From contig CAUEEP010000743.1 of assembly GCA_958450365.1 (NCBI GenBank), forward strand, positions 7,332,501 to 7,396,500: a stretch of DNA of 64,000 nt, read 5' to 3'. Shown piece by piece: positions 23,401 through 32,675 of this stretch (the stretch's first letter is position 1; the number at the start of each line of letters is the position of its first letter). Source of the stretch: Mesorhabditis belari (taxonomy: Eukaryota > Nematoda > Chromadorea > Rhabditida > Rhabditidae). The notes below the pieces were generated by a model. That model had not been told where the DNA came from and ran no database searches. It saw nothing but the letters and a program-made list of their open reading frames with translations. A program made the position numbers and the translations under genes.

Positions 23401-25775
23401 AACAAGAACAAACCTGGTAAACACTTGATGGACAGACACCGACTTTGATCGCATTTAAGGAGATAACATGTTCTGCATTAGAATTGCTGGGATACCTGGA
23501 AAATGATTGCATTAAAGAATAGCTGATAGAACGAACCATCGAACACATGCTGAGATTGGAGTCACTGCCCACACTCGGAGATGTTGTGGTGCAACAGCTG
23601 CCTCTGAAAATAATCCGTATTTTGTGTGAAGGTAAAGTTTTGGTCTTTTTTTCCCGGGGAAAGGCTCGATTATTCAATTGCCTCCTTTTCTCTTTGTCTC
23701 TCGTTTTGGGTAATCAAATTTTCAGCTGTATTAAAGTTTGTTTCAAAAAGCGCAAAAAGTTTTAAATGAAAGCTTGTAAGAGCTTGTAAAAGCTTATAAA
23801 CGCTTATAAAATCGGTGTTAAAGATGAAACAAACCAGTTCCAACAGCTATTGAACAAGCTGCATCAGGTGAGTGTCCTTGTTCGGTGACGGATCTCACTG
23901 AAACATTCACCGATCCATCCAAGCAAACGTCTTCAATCAAGGCTCGGCATTTGTAGGATCCTAGAACGATAGGTTTAGAAAATATTTAGAAAATAGTTTG
24001 GTAATGAGTTTTGGAATCTAATATAGGATCTAGATGTGTTTTATTAATGTTTTACTGGGTTAATAATATTTCCGAATGATCTTCTAGCTAATGCTCTCTT
24101 TCTTCTCTTTCTTCCTTTCTCTTCCACCTTTTATTTCCTCTTTCTTCTCTAACAAAAAGATACCGGATGGCTCAGTGGTTAAAGCGTGTCCCAAAAAAAA
24201 AAAAGGTCAATCCCATCTCCGGGAATATTTCTTTCCCATTCCTTACTTTACCTGGTACAACAGCTCTCACTTGTCCATCAACGCAAACATGATATTGTGA
24301 GATTGCCACAAACGATTCTTCAGGCGGTGACCACCTGTATTTTCATTGATTTTTCATTGCTTTTTCATTGCTTTTCAAGTCCCAAGTCCCAATAATTCTT
24401 ATAATTTTAAAAACTCACGCTACAACCAAAGATCTTGACAGTTTCTTTTCGATCGCAATCTCCCGTGGACAAGGCACTAAAAAAACTCACGAATTTCTAT
24501 TTGCTTTCTAATCAAATTCGTCAATTGGTCAGGTGTTTTAATAATTGAAAATGACAAATAAAAACAAAAATTGTAATGTAATGTAATGATATAAACAATG
24601 TTTTTTGAAAAAAATATTGAAAAAAAAATAGTTCCTCTTACCCCGAGGCGTTTCGCTTTTGATTTCCTGCACGGTGACACAAGAGACATCAATTGACGGA
24701 TATGGGCACACTGAATCCGGCATTCCTGAGCCTAGAAACAAAAATATACGATACTAATTTTAAAATATATATAAAATATAGATAGTTTACAATAGAAATA
24801 GAGCAAAAATTGAGTAAAAAATTGAGCAAAAAATTGATCAAAAATAGAGTAAAAACTCACTTGTACCATAAACATCATGTCCTCGATAATCGTTGATCAG
24901 ATCACATGATGTGGCTGCTATTTCGTGGGATTGATCACTGAAAGTAAAGGAAAATAAAAACAAAAACATTTTCGAAATAAACTCACGAAAAATCGTGTAC
25001 AATGGTGGAATGATGAGTGGGAATTGAGAGAGGAAATGATGGTGACGGTGCTCGAGTAGCGTTTTGTAGAAGCCAGAAATCTGGCACCTATTTTTTGAAT
25101 TGATAAAAATTGAATTTGAAAAGAATTTTATCAAAATTCTAATCAATTCTAATCAAATCATTATAGATCAATTTTGGTTAACGATTAGATTGTTAAAACT
25201 TTTGATAATCACTGACCCTTTCAACGTAGTTTGAAGGCACTAATCCTGTTCGACCGTCCATTGTTTCACCCCTAAACTTTCTCTCTTCCTTCCTTTATTC
25301 CTTTCTTTTTGAAGATGACGCCTAGCTATTCAGAAAAGTTCACGCCTTTATTTAGCCTCTTTCTCCCCTCTTTCCTCTTTTCTAAGCAAAGCAAAAGCGT
25401 CCCAATGGGGGAATGGATGGAAGCTTCGAATAGGAAGACTCCCTCTTCTTTTCCTTTTTTCCCTTTTTTCCTTTTTTCCTTTTTTCCCTTCCCCCCCCTT
25501 ACCCATTCTCTCTCTTTAAAGCTCAAACGAGTGACACGATCTCACAAACTCCGCTCACCCTCCACTTTTCTCCTTTTTTCCCCCCCAAGTAAAGCTCAGA
25601 ACTCTTTTTTAGCGAGATTATTAAAATGAGCCAAATCTAAAAAATGAAATCCTTAAAAAACAAACCGATAAAATCCATCTTCATCCATTTCACCCTTCAC
25701 AAAAACCATGTCGCCTGGATTAAGCGCCAACTCGAGACTGGGATTCTCATTTGGAGAATCTCGTAGTGGTAGATA
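14414..25775 (-). CDS. rimb-1: RIM-binding protein (RIM-BP), N-terminus not resolved
   Basis: Thirty-nine exons join in phase (3570 nt, at least 1189 aa): 25666-25775, 25217-25271, 24987-25087, 24861-24937, 24642-24731, 24419-24476, 24252-24334, 23835-23960, 23537-23603, 23414-23495, 22506-22629, 20707-20798, 20505-20589, 20327-20463, 20118-20177, 19905-20000, 19679-19792, 19199-19279, 18804-18830, 18295-18363, 18186-18245, 17355-17443, 17217-17315, 17035-17128, 16870-16991, 16750-16822, 16588-16682, 16443-16547, 16344-16403, 16103-16213, 15881-16057, 15688-15841, 15566-15639, 15437-15524, 15310-15394, 15177-15271, 15000-15131, 14676-14786 and a short last exon 14414-14425. Domain order is diagnostic: SH3-I (residues 1-55 of this part; MDEDGFYRGE, GRTGLVPSNYVERV), three FN3 domains (about 145-430; YRVSVRTKHP), SH3-II (about 661-732), an Arg/Asp/Glu/Tyr-rich and poly-Gln linker, SH3-III (about 1016-1083; YGDMDEDGFYVGELNGQRG). 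RIM-BPs tether Ca2+ channels to RIM at presynaptic active zones. The very last 12-nt exon is a guess. Confidence 0.92.
17554..17821. repeat. CCGTAAATACTGTAATAG palindromic MITE, copy 2
   Basis: It is complete, with TA borders on both sides, and lies in the RIM-BP intron between exons 18186-18245 and 17355-17443. The inverted ends are nearly identical to those of the other copies. Confidence 0.85.
17987..18095. repeat. GATGTCTATA minisatellite
   Basis: About ten tandem copies of the 10-bp unit GATGTCTATA, with a few substitutions, in the same RIM-BP intron. Confidence 0.85.
21945..22250. repeat. TATATAAA/TCTGTCTG repeat head and decayed MITE
   Basis: TACTATATATAAAGCAGAAG followed by CGTCCGTTCGTCCGTTTGTC resembles the starts of the repeats near 45577 and 56270. 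From 22105 a degenerate piece of the CCGTAAATACTG MITE follows (TAGTACCCCACCGCCC, ACACTGGTTTATGC). It lies in a long RIM-BP intron (20799-22505). Confidence 0.5.
23215..23412. repeat. (AAGAAC)n microsatellite in RIM-BP intron
   Basis: About 200 bp of AAGAAC/AAGAAG units abut the 5' splice site of RIM-BP exon 23414-23495, so on the coding strand the intron begins with a TTC/TTG-rich tract. Open frames here on both strands (Arg/Thr- or Leu/Phe-rich) are artefacts of the repeat. Confidence 0.9.
24165..24235 (+). repeat. tRNA-like sequence in RIM-BP intron
   Basis: CCGGATGGCTCAGTGGTTAA resembles a tRNA acceptor start, D-arm and A box. CATCTCCGG 3' of it can pair with the start. The anticodon region is replaced by a poly-A run and the T-arm is poor (GGTCAATCCC). 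Most likely a tRNA pseudogene or tRNA-derived repeat. Confidence 0.45.
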
Positions 25776-26755
25776 CTGAAAATACACATAAATTCCCTTG
25801 TTCCCTCATTTTCTCATTTTATGTGATGAAATTTGTGAATTTAGTGGCAACCTGGTTGAGCTAGACAAGCAATGGGGTGACAAAACTCCTCCAATTTCAC
25901 CTGGCCCCAAGAACCTCTTTTGGTTACCCTCTTTTTGCCTTGGCCTCAGGTTTTCATACATCGGAAAACCCCAAAAGAAACAAAGAAACAAAGAAACAAT
26001 TTTCTATTCTCTTCATAAATCCCGCCGCGAGAGAATCACTAACAATTCGCTGAATATCTGGAAGAAGGAAGATGAAAAGGTATCTGAGGAAATTGCTAGA
26101 TTAGAGAGATGGGATTGGGTGTGCGGGAAAAGTGTCAATTCTCATGTTGCTCCAAGAAAGAGAGCCGAATGGATGGCTGAGATCGAAAAGCATCAGTGGG
26201 ATGAGAAAAGAGAAGAAAAGCTGATCTCCCTTAGCCAAACTTGCATTTGTGAGGAGAGGCACCCCTAATTTTGGGCAGTTGCCCTGCTCGACCCGCTCTC
26301 CTATCCGCTCCCCTTGCCCAGCTCTCTTTCCTAGTGTCTCTCCTTTACCCTTTCCTATTCTTGCTTCCTTGTTTCCCCCGGACGCGCAGTGCTGAGTCGA
26401 GAAGTATGTGGGGCAATGAGAGTCCCAAAATTAGCCTCGCTCTCCTGCATGTCTTCTTTGGGTCCTAATGGCTGCCAATGGCTTTTAAATACTCGATCCT
26501 TTCGTCTAAAAGAGAGAAAAATCAGTAAACATTCTTTTCTTTCGTTTTTTTTTCTTTAGAAAATTAAAGAGAGCTTTTATCAAGCAGAAAAAGGGTACTA
26601 GCTTTTGATGATTAGTGGATGAAAAGAGTGAAATGAAATGGTTTTAGTTCATTATAATTATCAAAAATTATCATTATTAAACGTTATCATTATTAAACCT
26701 TTTAAACAAATCATTAAATAAGCTGTTTGAATCAAAATAATGGAGAAAGTTGGCA

Positions 26756-27144
26756 CCGTATTTTCTTTAACAAACGCCCCCCTCGACCAACTTTAAATGC
26801 CTTGTTCTCAGCCCCATTTTGAGATTTTTAATTTGTAATATACTAAAAAATAGCCCTTAATTTATTCTATCTTTTGGTATATTACATATAAAAATATCTC
26901 AAAATGGGGCTGAGAACGAGGTGTCTAAAGTTGGTCGAGGGAGGCGTTTATTAGAGAACTCGACCAACTTTAGACACCTCGTTCTCAGCCCCATTTTGAG
27001 ATATTTTTATATGTAATATACCAAAAGATAGAATAAATTAAGGGCTATTTTTTAGTATATTACAAATTAAAAATCTCAAAATGGGGCTGAGAACAAGGCA
27101 TTTAAAGTTGGTCGAGGGGGAGGGGGTTTTTAGAGGAAATACGG
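26756..27144. repeat. Four-fold palindrome (snap-back element)
   Basis: The outer ends CCGTATTT.../...AAATACGG are inverted. Inside, CTCGACCAACTTTA, CTCAGCCCCATTTTGAGAT and TAATATAC motifs occur four times in alternating orientation: each arm is itself a hairpin, and the two arms mirror each other about 26945. No ORF. It lies upstream of the first recognised RIM-BP exon, perhaps in a 5' intron. Confidence 0.85.
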
Positions 27145-27992
27145 CAATTATAAGTGCTTGAGAAAAAAAATCGAAGTGGTCACTTTTGGTCAATACCTAT
27201 TTTTAGATTTTCCCCAACGGGATCGCCGATTTTTCCGTTCATTCAAATAGAAATTAACCCCTTTCAAAAAAGAATTAACAAACTACGATCAAAGAATCTT
27301 TTTTCGTTTAGACTTCGGCACAAAATTTAGAATGCATGCTGGCTTTTTTCTTTTTCGAAAAAAAGCCTGGACACAAGTTTACTAAAATGAACGTTTGCAA
27401 GAGTTTTAATCCCAGACTTTCGTAGTTTTTTTTCTTTCAAAGGATAAGAAACAAATTAGAAATGAGCTTATTGAAGGGGAAATTTTAATTAACACACCCA
27501 AAAATGTCAACAATGAACTTATATGATCCAAAAGTTGAAGAGAGTCGATCGGGCGAAGGAAAAAGGGTTGAGTTTGTGAAGGAATAAGAAGAGGAAAGAT
27601 GGGAGATGTGTCCGGAGAAGGATCAAAAGATTACCGATTCTCCTTTCCTCTGCACAAACCCAAGAGCCCCACAGCTAGCTAGGCACGAAAAAAGAAAAAA
27701 AACTACAATTGTTCTATCAAAAAAAAAAAACTACAATTTGTTGTTCTTTATTCTATCAAAAATTTCTCTTCTCTGCTCAACCACGTGGCTGATCAAGTGT
27801 CTAGGGAAATCAAAGGCTTCAATTGCTTAAGAAATCCGAAAATAGACCAACTGCCATAAATAGATTTGAAAAGAACGAAAGAGAAGCGAAAAAAATGTGT
27901 CAATTATAAGCGTGTGAAAGTGGAGAGAGAGAAAAAAAGCAGAAAAAAAGGTCAAGTCCAAGGTTTTCTAGAAATCAAGAAAAAAAACAAAC

Positions 27993-28300
27993 CTGGAATA
28001 GAGCTCGGAAGAGACGGGCGTGCGGGCGTCGTCGAAGAGAAAGAAGCAACGAATCGGAGAGGGGAGCCGACGGCGGTCGAACGGCTGAGGTGCTTGGCGC
28101 GCCATAGGGAGCCGCCGGTGAGGTGTGCAGCATCAGCTGCGAGCGCGCACCGTCCGCATGCGAAGCGCTCGGCGGAGCCCCGTCGGCGGTCGTCGTGCCC
28201 GATCCACGCGCAGTTTCACAACGAGTCAGCCGTCGAGTCAGCCGTCACCAACGAGCCACGCAAATTTTGGCACGGGAATTGACCGCGTAGGCGCAACTTC
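27993..28300 (-). other. GC-rich island; candidate 5' exon or promoter of RIM-BP
   Basis: This is the only strongly GC/CpG-rich stretch in the window. On the minus strand a frame rich in Ala/Pro/Ser/Thr runs to CTATTCCAG followed by GTTTGT, a good donor at 27992. An ATG lies in that frame (MLHTSPAAP). The connection to the SH3-I exon at 25775 was not found. An opposing + strand frame is also open, so coding is unproven. The alternative is an unmethylated-type promoter region. Confidence 0.35.
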
Positions 28301-28849
28301 CTAGCTATCACTAGTGTGTGTGTGAGGGCTGCGGCGCCCGAGTGGCCGAAGTGGGGCGCAAAAAGAGAAAGAAAGAAAGAAGGAAAGAGAGGTGGCCCCT
28401 CGCGGGCTCCGCCATCGATCGTCCATCCCCGAGAGGCAATGCCGGGGAAGAGCTTCTCTTTTGCTCTTTCTTTGCTCATTCTTTCTTTCTTTCTTCACCA
28501 CACTCTTCTCCTCTTTCCATATCTTTTCTTTTCTCGAAGCGATTCTCTTTCCCCAGACCACCACTAGTCGAGGATACTAGTCGAAAACTGCTAGAAATTT
28601 GCCTCTTGCTGACTAAAACTTTAAGCTCTGGCTGAGCCACTCAAAACCTCTTGGATCCAGTAAAAGGTCAAGAAGGAAGAGGAGAAAAGAGCTCGCTAGA
28701 AAGGAGAGCAAAGAGCTCTTCTTCTAGCAAAGGTTTTTGATGGAAACGAAAGCTACTGTTGCCCTGAATCGTTTACAAAAGTCTGTGAAAATTGGTTGAA
28801 GTTTTATTTGACAAAAGTTAGATACAACAACATTTTCCTGGTTTCTCGA

Positions 28850-31142
28850 TCAACAAGAGTCGTGACAATGATCCTAAAAGTATTTGATTGATTGATTTGA
28901 TTGTATCTTACATAGCAATGCGAATAATGTACATATCCTGGTGCCGCTCCATAAGTGACCATTGTAGGCGCGTCGTAGGCTAAAACTTAATTGGTATAGT
29001 TGCAAAGAGTTCAATGCTAGATTAGACCTCCATAAGGAGGCGAGAAGTATCCGGGGTATTGGGGCAGAGTTTGGGTTGCCTAAAACCTCTGATTAAATGA
29101 TTGCAGCTAGAATTTTTACAAAAAAGGGATGCACTGGTGGTTGTTGAATAGATGGATATGGTGGGAATCCTTGTGTGGGAACAGTTTGCATAAACTGGCC
29201 GGGTGGTGGAGGATAACCGGCCGGCACAGGGACAGGAACTAAAATAGAAATCCAAAGTATTAGGCTTTTCAGAAAGTCTTTATGTCACCTGCAGGTGGGT
29301 AGGGTTGTTGAACGGGTAGCTGTGGTTGAGGCATTAGTTGATGCTGAGAGGGTAATGGTTGCGGCATTGGTTGATGCTGAGAGGGTAACGGTTGAGGCAT
29401 TAGTTGAGGCTGTGGGGGTAACGGTTGCGGCATCGTTTGTTGATTCGGATACGGATTCGGTTGCGGCATCGTTTGTTGATTCCTCAGCGGTTGAACCACC
29501 TAGAGTCAAGTGTACAACCTGAAGTTATGCAAGTTTACCGATGCCGGAGCAGCAGGGTAAGGAGTTCTTGATGCTGGAGCTGTTTGCGTTAAAGGATTCA
29601 CAGCTTGAGCAATTGGTGCTCTTGGTTGACTCGCTAACTGCGCTTTGAGCATCTCGTTTGCCATTTTACGTTTCGCTTCCCATGCATCGTGTGGCGGAGC
29701 ACTTGGGATACCTTGATTTTAATTGTATAAAGTGCCCGAGAATTTTTAGTGTGAATGGCTTACTTTTGCTGGTTTGTTGAAGCTGGCTTTGAGGTACGGG
29801 TTGTACAAAAGGACCTGGTGAACCTAAAAAGTTTTAAAAATATTTAGAAAAATCAAATAAAACCATTTGCGATTTGTTGTGGCTGTTGGGTGTTATTGAG
29901 GCGTTGATTCTGATTAGCGTGTTGAGCATCTAAAATTATCGAATTCCCAAGTGTATAAAAAGACTAAATAACGAGCTATTGATTAAGTAGTCAAAAAGGC
30001 GGCCTAATGGCGAGTTTTTTCTGGCTTGGTCTGTTGTGGGGCAGTCGAGAGCGCGGTTGTCTCCGACCCACACGAGCTGGGTTCGACGCCCCGGAGTCTC
30101 GATCAATATTATATTTTGAATTTTTTTAAAGCTTACTTTGTAGGTAGCTTACTGAGGCGCTTACTTTGTAGGTAGCTTGCTGAGGCGCTTACTTTGTAGG
30201 TAGCTTACTAAGGCGCTTACTTTGTAAGTAGCTTACTGAGGCGTAGATAGCTTACTTTGTAGATTCATTCCTCGCATATTCAATGTCATTTGATCGACGG
30301 GATTTTGCAGACGCGGCACATTCACATAATCAGGCGGTGGCGGAAGCGGGTCGTTCATCGACGAAGGCACTGTAAATTCTTTACTTTTCAAACGTAAAAC
30401 ATCTAGAACTTATTTCGACTCTCGAGACGTTTCCTATCTTGTTTGTATTCAAATCCTTTACTTACTATGCCCGGCTGTGATGACGATTTCTTCCACATAC
30501 AAAGCTCCTTCGACTTTCAGTTTCTTGAAATCTAATGGATTTACCCGGTGCACAAAATCCAACAAGAAGATGTCATTGAGAAAAACCTTCAAATTGGCAT
30601 TATTCATCTAGCAATCGAGCAATTTACCTCAAAAATGTGCTCTTTTGCACAAATCATCAAACGGAATGAGGTTTGTGGTTGAAAACTGCATTGTTTTTTC
30701 ACTTCACTTCTAAAATTTCACAATATCAAGATGAGAATTTGTGGCTTTATAAAGCTTACGTCACTTTCCCATCAACATTTGCCGTTGCAGCCATTTCAGC
30801 CGGATTACCAAGTCGACAATCAAGAAGAAGTGCCGTCGAGTGATCAGCCTCGATGGAAACAGTGAAAGTTCGCCTTGAAATTGTGAATCACAAAGGCTTT
30901 TGTTTTTGATCAATGACAGAATATTTTTGAATTCAAATTCACAGCTTATTTCAACTTCAACTCCTTACGAGTTTCTATCTGCATAGGGGGTTCCTCGAAT
31001 CAAAACCTCAGTCCCAACACCAGGATGTGAAATCTCGCGATCAAATGGCAATGTCTAGATGTATACATTAAATTCGTTTAATGAACATGAAATTTAGACT
31101 AACTGGTAATGGAAATCGTTGTGTTGATGACAATTTGCTCAT
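28850..31142 (-). CDS. Galectin-fold protein with long Pro/Gln-rich C-terminal tail
   Basis: Fourteen exons join in phase (1350 nt, 449 aa): 31104-31142, 30969-31054, 30760-30873, 30628-30709, 30466-30607, 30256-30369, 29864-29929, 29764-29823, 29539-29711, 29289-29499, 29120-29238, 29028-29079, 28912-28979, 28850-28873. Residues about 14-155 follow the galectin beta-sandwich order: GTEVLIRG, RTFTVSIEA, the F-HRVNP strand (FLLDFVHRVNP) and LKVEGALYVEEI. The residues that usually hold galactoside (H-N-R on one strand, W-G-E-R on others) are not seen, so sugar binding is doubtful. Residues about 156-449 are disordered Pro/Gln/Met repeats (MPQPLPSQHQ units), ending in a His/Cys-rich HCYDHCHDSC. 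There is no signal peptide, as in other galectins. It may act as a scaffold or non-classical secreted protein. The C-terminal exons are supported by phase but not by homology. Confidence 0.8.
30133..30262 (-). repeat. 28-bp minisatellite made of a 5' splice site
   Basis: About four and a half copies of a 28-bp unit (plus-strand GCTTACTTTGTAGGTAGCTT...) begin at the donor of galectin exon 30256-30369. On the coding strand each unit repeats CTACAAA|GTAAGC, the same sequence as the real exon end and donor. Confidence 0.85.
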
Positions 31143-31522
31143 GATTTTGAATGAAAATTGAAAATAGAATGAAAATAGAATTCAAAGCTTTAAAGTTTTG
31201 TGAAATGGCACTTCGAGAGAGTAATATTTTCTTTCAGAAGAAAGTCTTGAGCTGTTGGATTGTTGATAAGAAGAATTTTGTTGTCACGCGTCGGGTCAAT
31301 ATGCCCGAATTGATTGCTTTCGAAACTTTTACACGTCATCTGTGACTCAGAACCCCTTTTCGCTCCCCAATCGACCATTTGTAAGCAAGAATTCTTTTGA
31401 AGTAATCTTGTGTAGCTTTAAAAAAAACATTTGTAAGCAAAGATTTATTATTGCTGTAAAACAAATTGTACAGGCATTCAAATGAAGAGATGATGCTTGA
31501 TTGAGGTTTGACAAAAAACTCT

Positions 31523-32675
31523 TTATCGTCGGGTTCCATCCTCAAAAAAGACTCCTCCATCCAGTGAGCAATACCTGAAATGAAATCTAAGGAGCCTATT
31601 CTTTTGAAATACTTGGGGCAAATCCCACGCTCTCCTTGAGGGCCAGGCTGTCCAGGTTGTCCATGTGGTCCCTTGTCTCCAGTTTTTCCAGCAGGTCCGG
31701 GTGGTCCAGGGGGTCCTTGTGGTCCGGGTGGTCCATCGATTCCAGGCCGTCCACTTTGTCCAGCTTCTCCAAGAGGTCCAGGCGGTCCATTCTCTCCAGG
31801 CTGTCCAGGATCTCCAGGAAGAGCTGGGGTTGAAAAAGCGGGGCGTCCCTTGGTCTCCACGAGGTCCATCCCGGCCAGGGTCTCCCGCTTTTCCAGGTGG
31901 TCCAGGAGGTCCTTGTGGTCCAGGTGGTCCATCATTTCCATTTCTGCCTGGATGTCCGGGCTGACCTGGCTGTCCTGGGTCTCCAGATGGTCCTGGGGGA
32001 CCTGGTTCTCCAGGTGGGCATGGCATACATGGTGGTTCGGTAACCTATATAAAATAGATAAAATCTAAAATAAATAAATACATACCTCTTCACAAACAGC
32101 TGGAGGTCTTCCAGGAAATCCGGGAGCTCCAGGAGCACCTGGGCGTCCAGGCATTCCATTTTTTCCCGGTACTCCGTCAGGTCCAGGTAGTCCAGGCTGA
32201 CAGCAACCTAGCACAGAAAAATATCAAATTTCTGGAAAATATTTTACCAGTGCATACGGCTGCCTGTCTCTTCGTTCTTGTCGCATTTGGAGCCTTGGCA
32301 AGAAGTGGTGGAAGCGATGAAAAAGGTGAAGCCATCACTCGTGATGATGATCGAAACTCTGCCATTTCAACTAAAACATCACGAGCGGAGAGCTAAAAGC
32401 TTTGAAATATTCAGTCATTTAATTTACAAAAAAAAAACAACCTTGCAGAAATCCATTTCATTCTGAACACGCAAATGCACCGAGTGAATGTAGTTGTTGA
32501 CGAGTGGCAGAGTCACACAAACAGCCACAATCGAGATAAACGAGAAGCCAACAGCCGAATAGGCCACAAATCTGGAGAGTTTCTTATTTATTTTTTATTT
32601 AGACAAGATATTAGTTGAATATAATAGAAAATTAACTAACCGATAGGCTTTCTCTCTTTCGAGGAACACTCCCAT
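31523..32675 (-). CDS. Cuticle collagen A
   Basis: Exons 32641-32675, 32442-32571, 32248-32392, 32086-32207, 31861-32044, 31613-31823 and 31523-31574 give 879 nt, 292 aa. Layout is the nematode cuticular type: short cytosolic start [12 protein letters not shown], one membrane segment (about 13-35), a furin-type site RTKR (94-97), Cys-flanked triple-helical blocks ([16 protein letters not shown]), and the C-terminal [20 protein letters not shown]. It is secreted by the hypodermis and assembled into cuticle. The 37-bp intron 31824-31860 has a weak donor (C|GTGGAG) but is needed to keep phase; its junction gives GPPLPGDPG, a break in Gly-X-Y. Same strand as collagen B, 2 kb away. Confidence 0.93.

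Larger units (their letters stand above)
25776..28849. other. Region upstream of RIM-BP with unresolved 5' exons
   Basis: The missing start of RIM-BP, including the first residues of SH3-I, should be here. I saw the four-fold palindrome, the GC-rich island and CT-rich tracts (28.4-28.6 kb), but no exon that joins 25775 convincingly. A 156-codon + strand frame at 25798-26268 has no family resemblance. Confidence 0.5.

Noticed and set aside
23149..23454. Leu/Phe-rich membrane protein or Arg/Thr-rich protein
   Set aside because: Both are translations of the AAGAAC microsatellite.
24165..24235. Functional tRNA gene
   Set aside because: The acceptor start and D-arm look right, but the anticodon arm is a poly-A run and the T-arm is broken.
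25798..26268. Plus-strand 156-codon open frame with Trp and charged residues
   Set aside because: It lies in the probable 5' intron region of RIM-BP, has no recognised motif, no splice partner and no promoter evidence. A chance ORF is the safer reading.
26440..26510. Minus-strand exon completing SH3-I (frame reading RVFKSHWQPL)
   Set aside because: It has a good acceptor and a weak likeness to the start of an SH3 domain, but no GT donor in the right place or phase to join exon 25666-25775.
31636..32159. Several long ORFs on both strands around 31.6-32.1 kb
   Set aside because: Shadows of the collagen A triple-helix exons. Only the minus strand frame with Gly every third residue and conserved ends is real.
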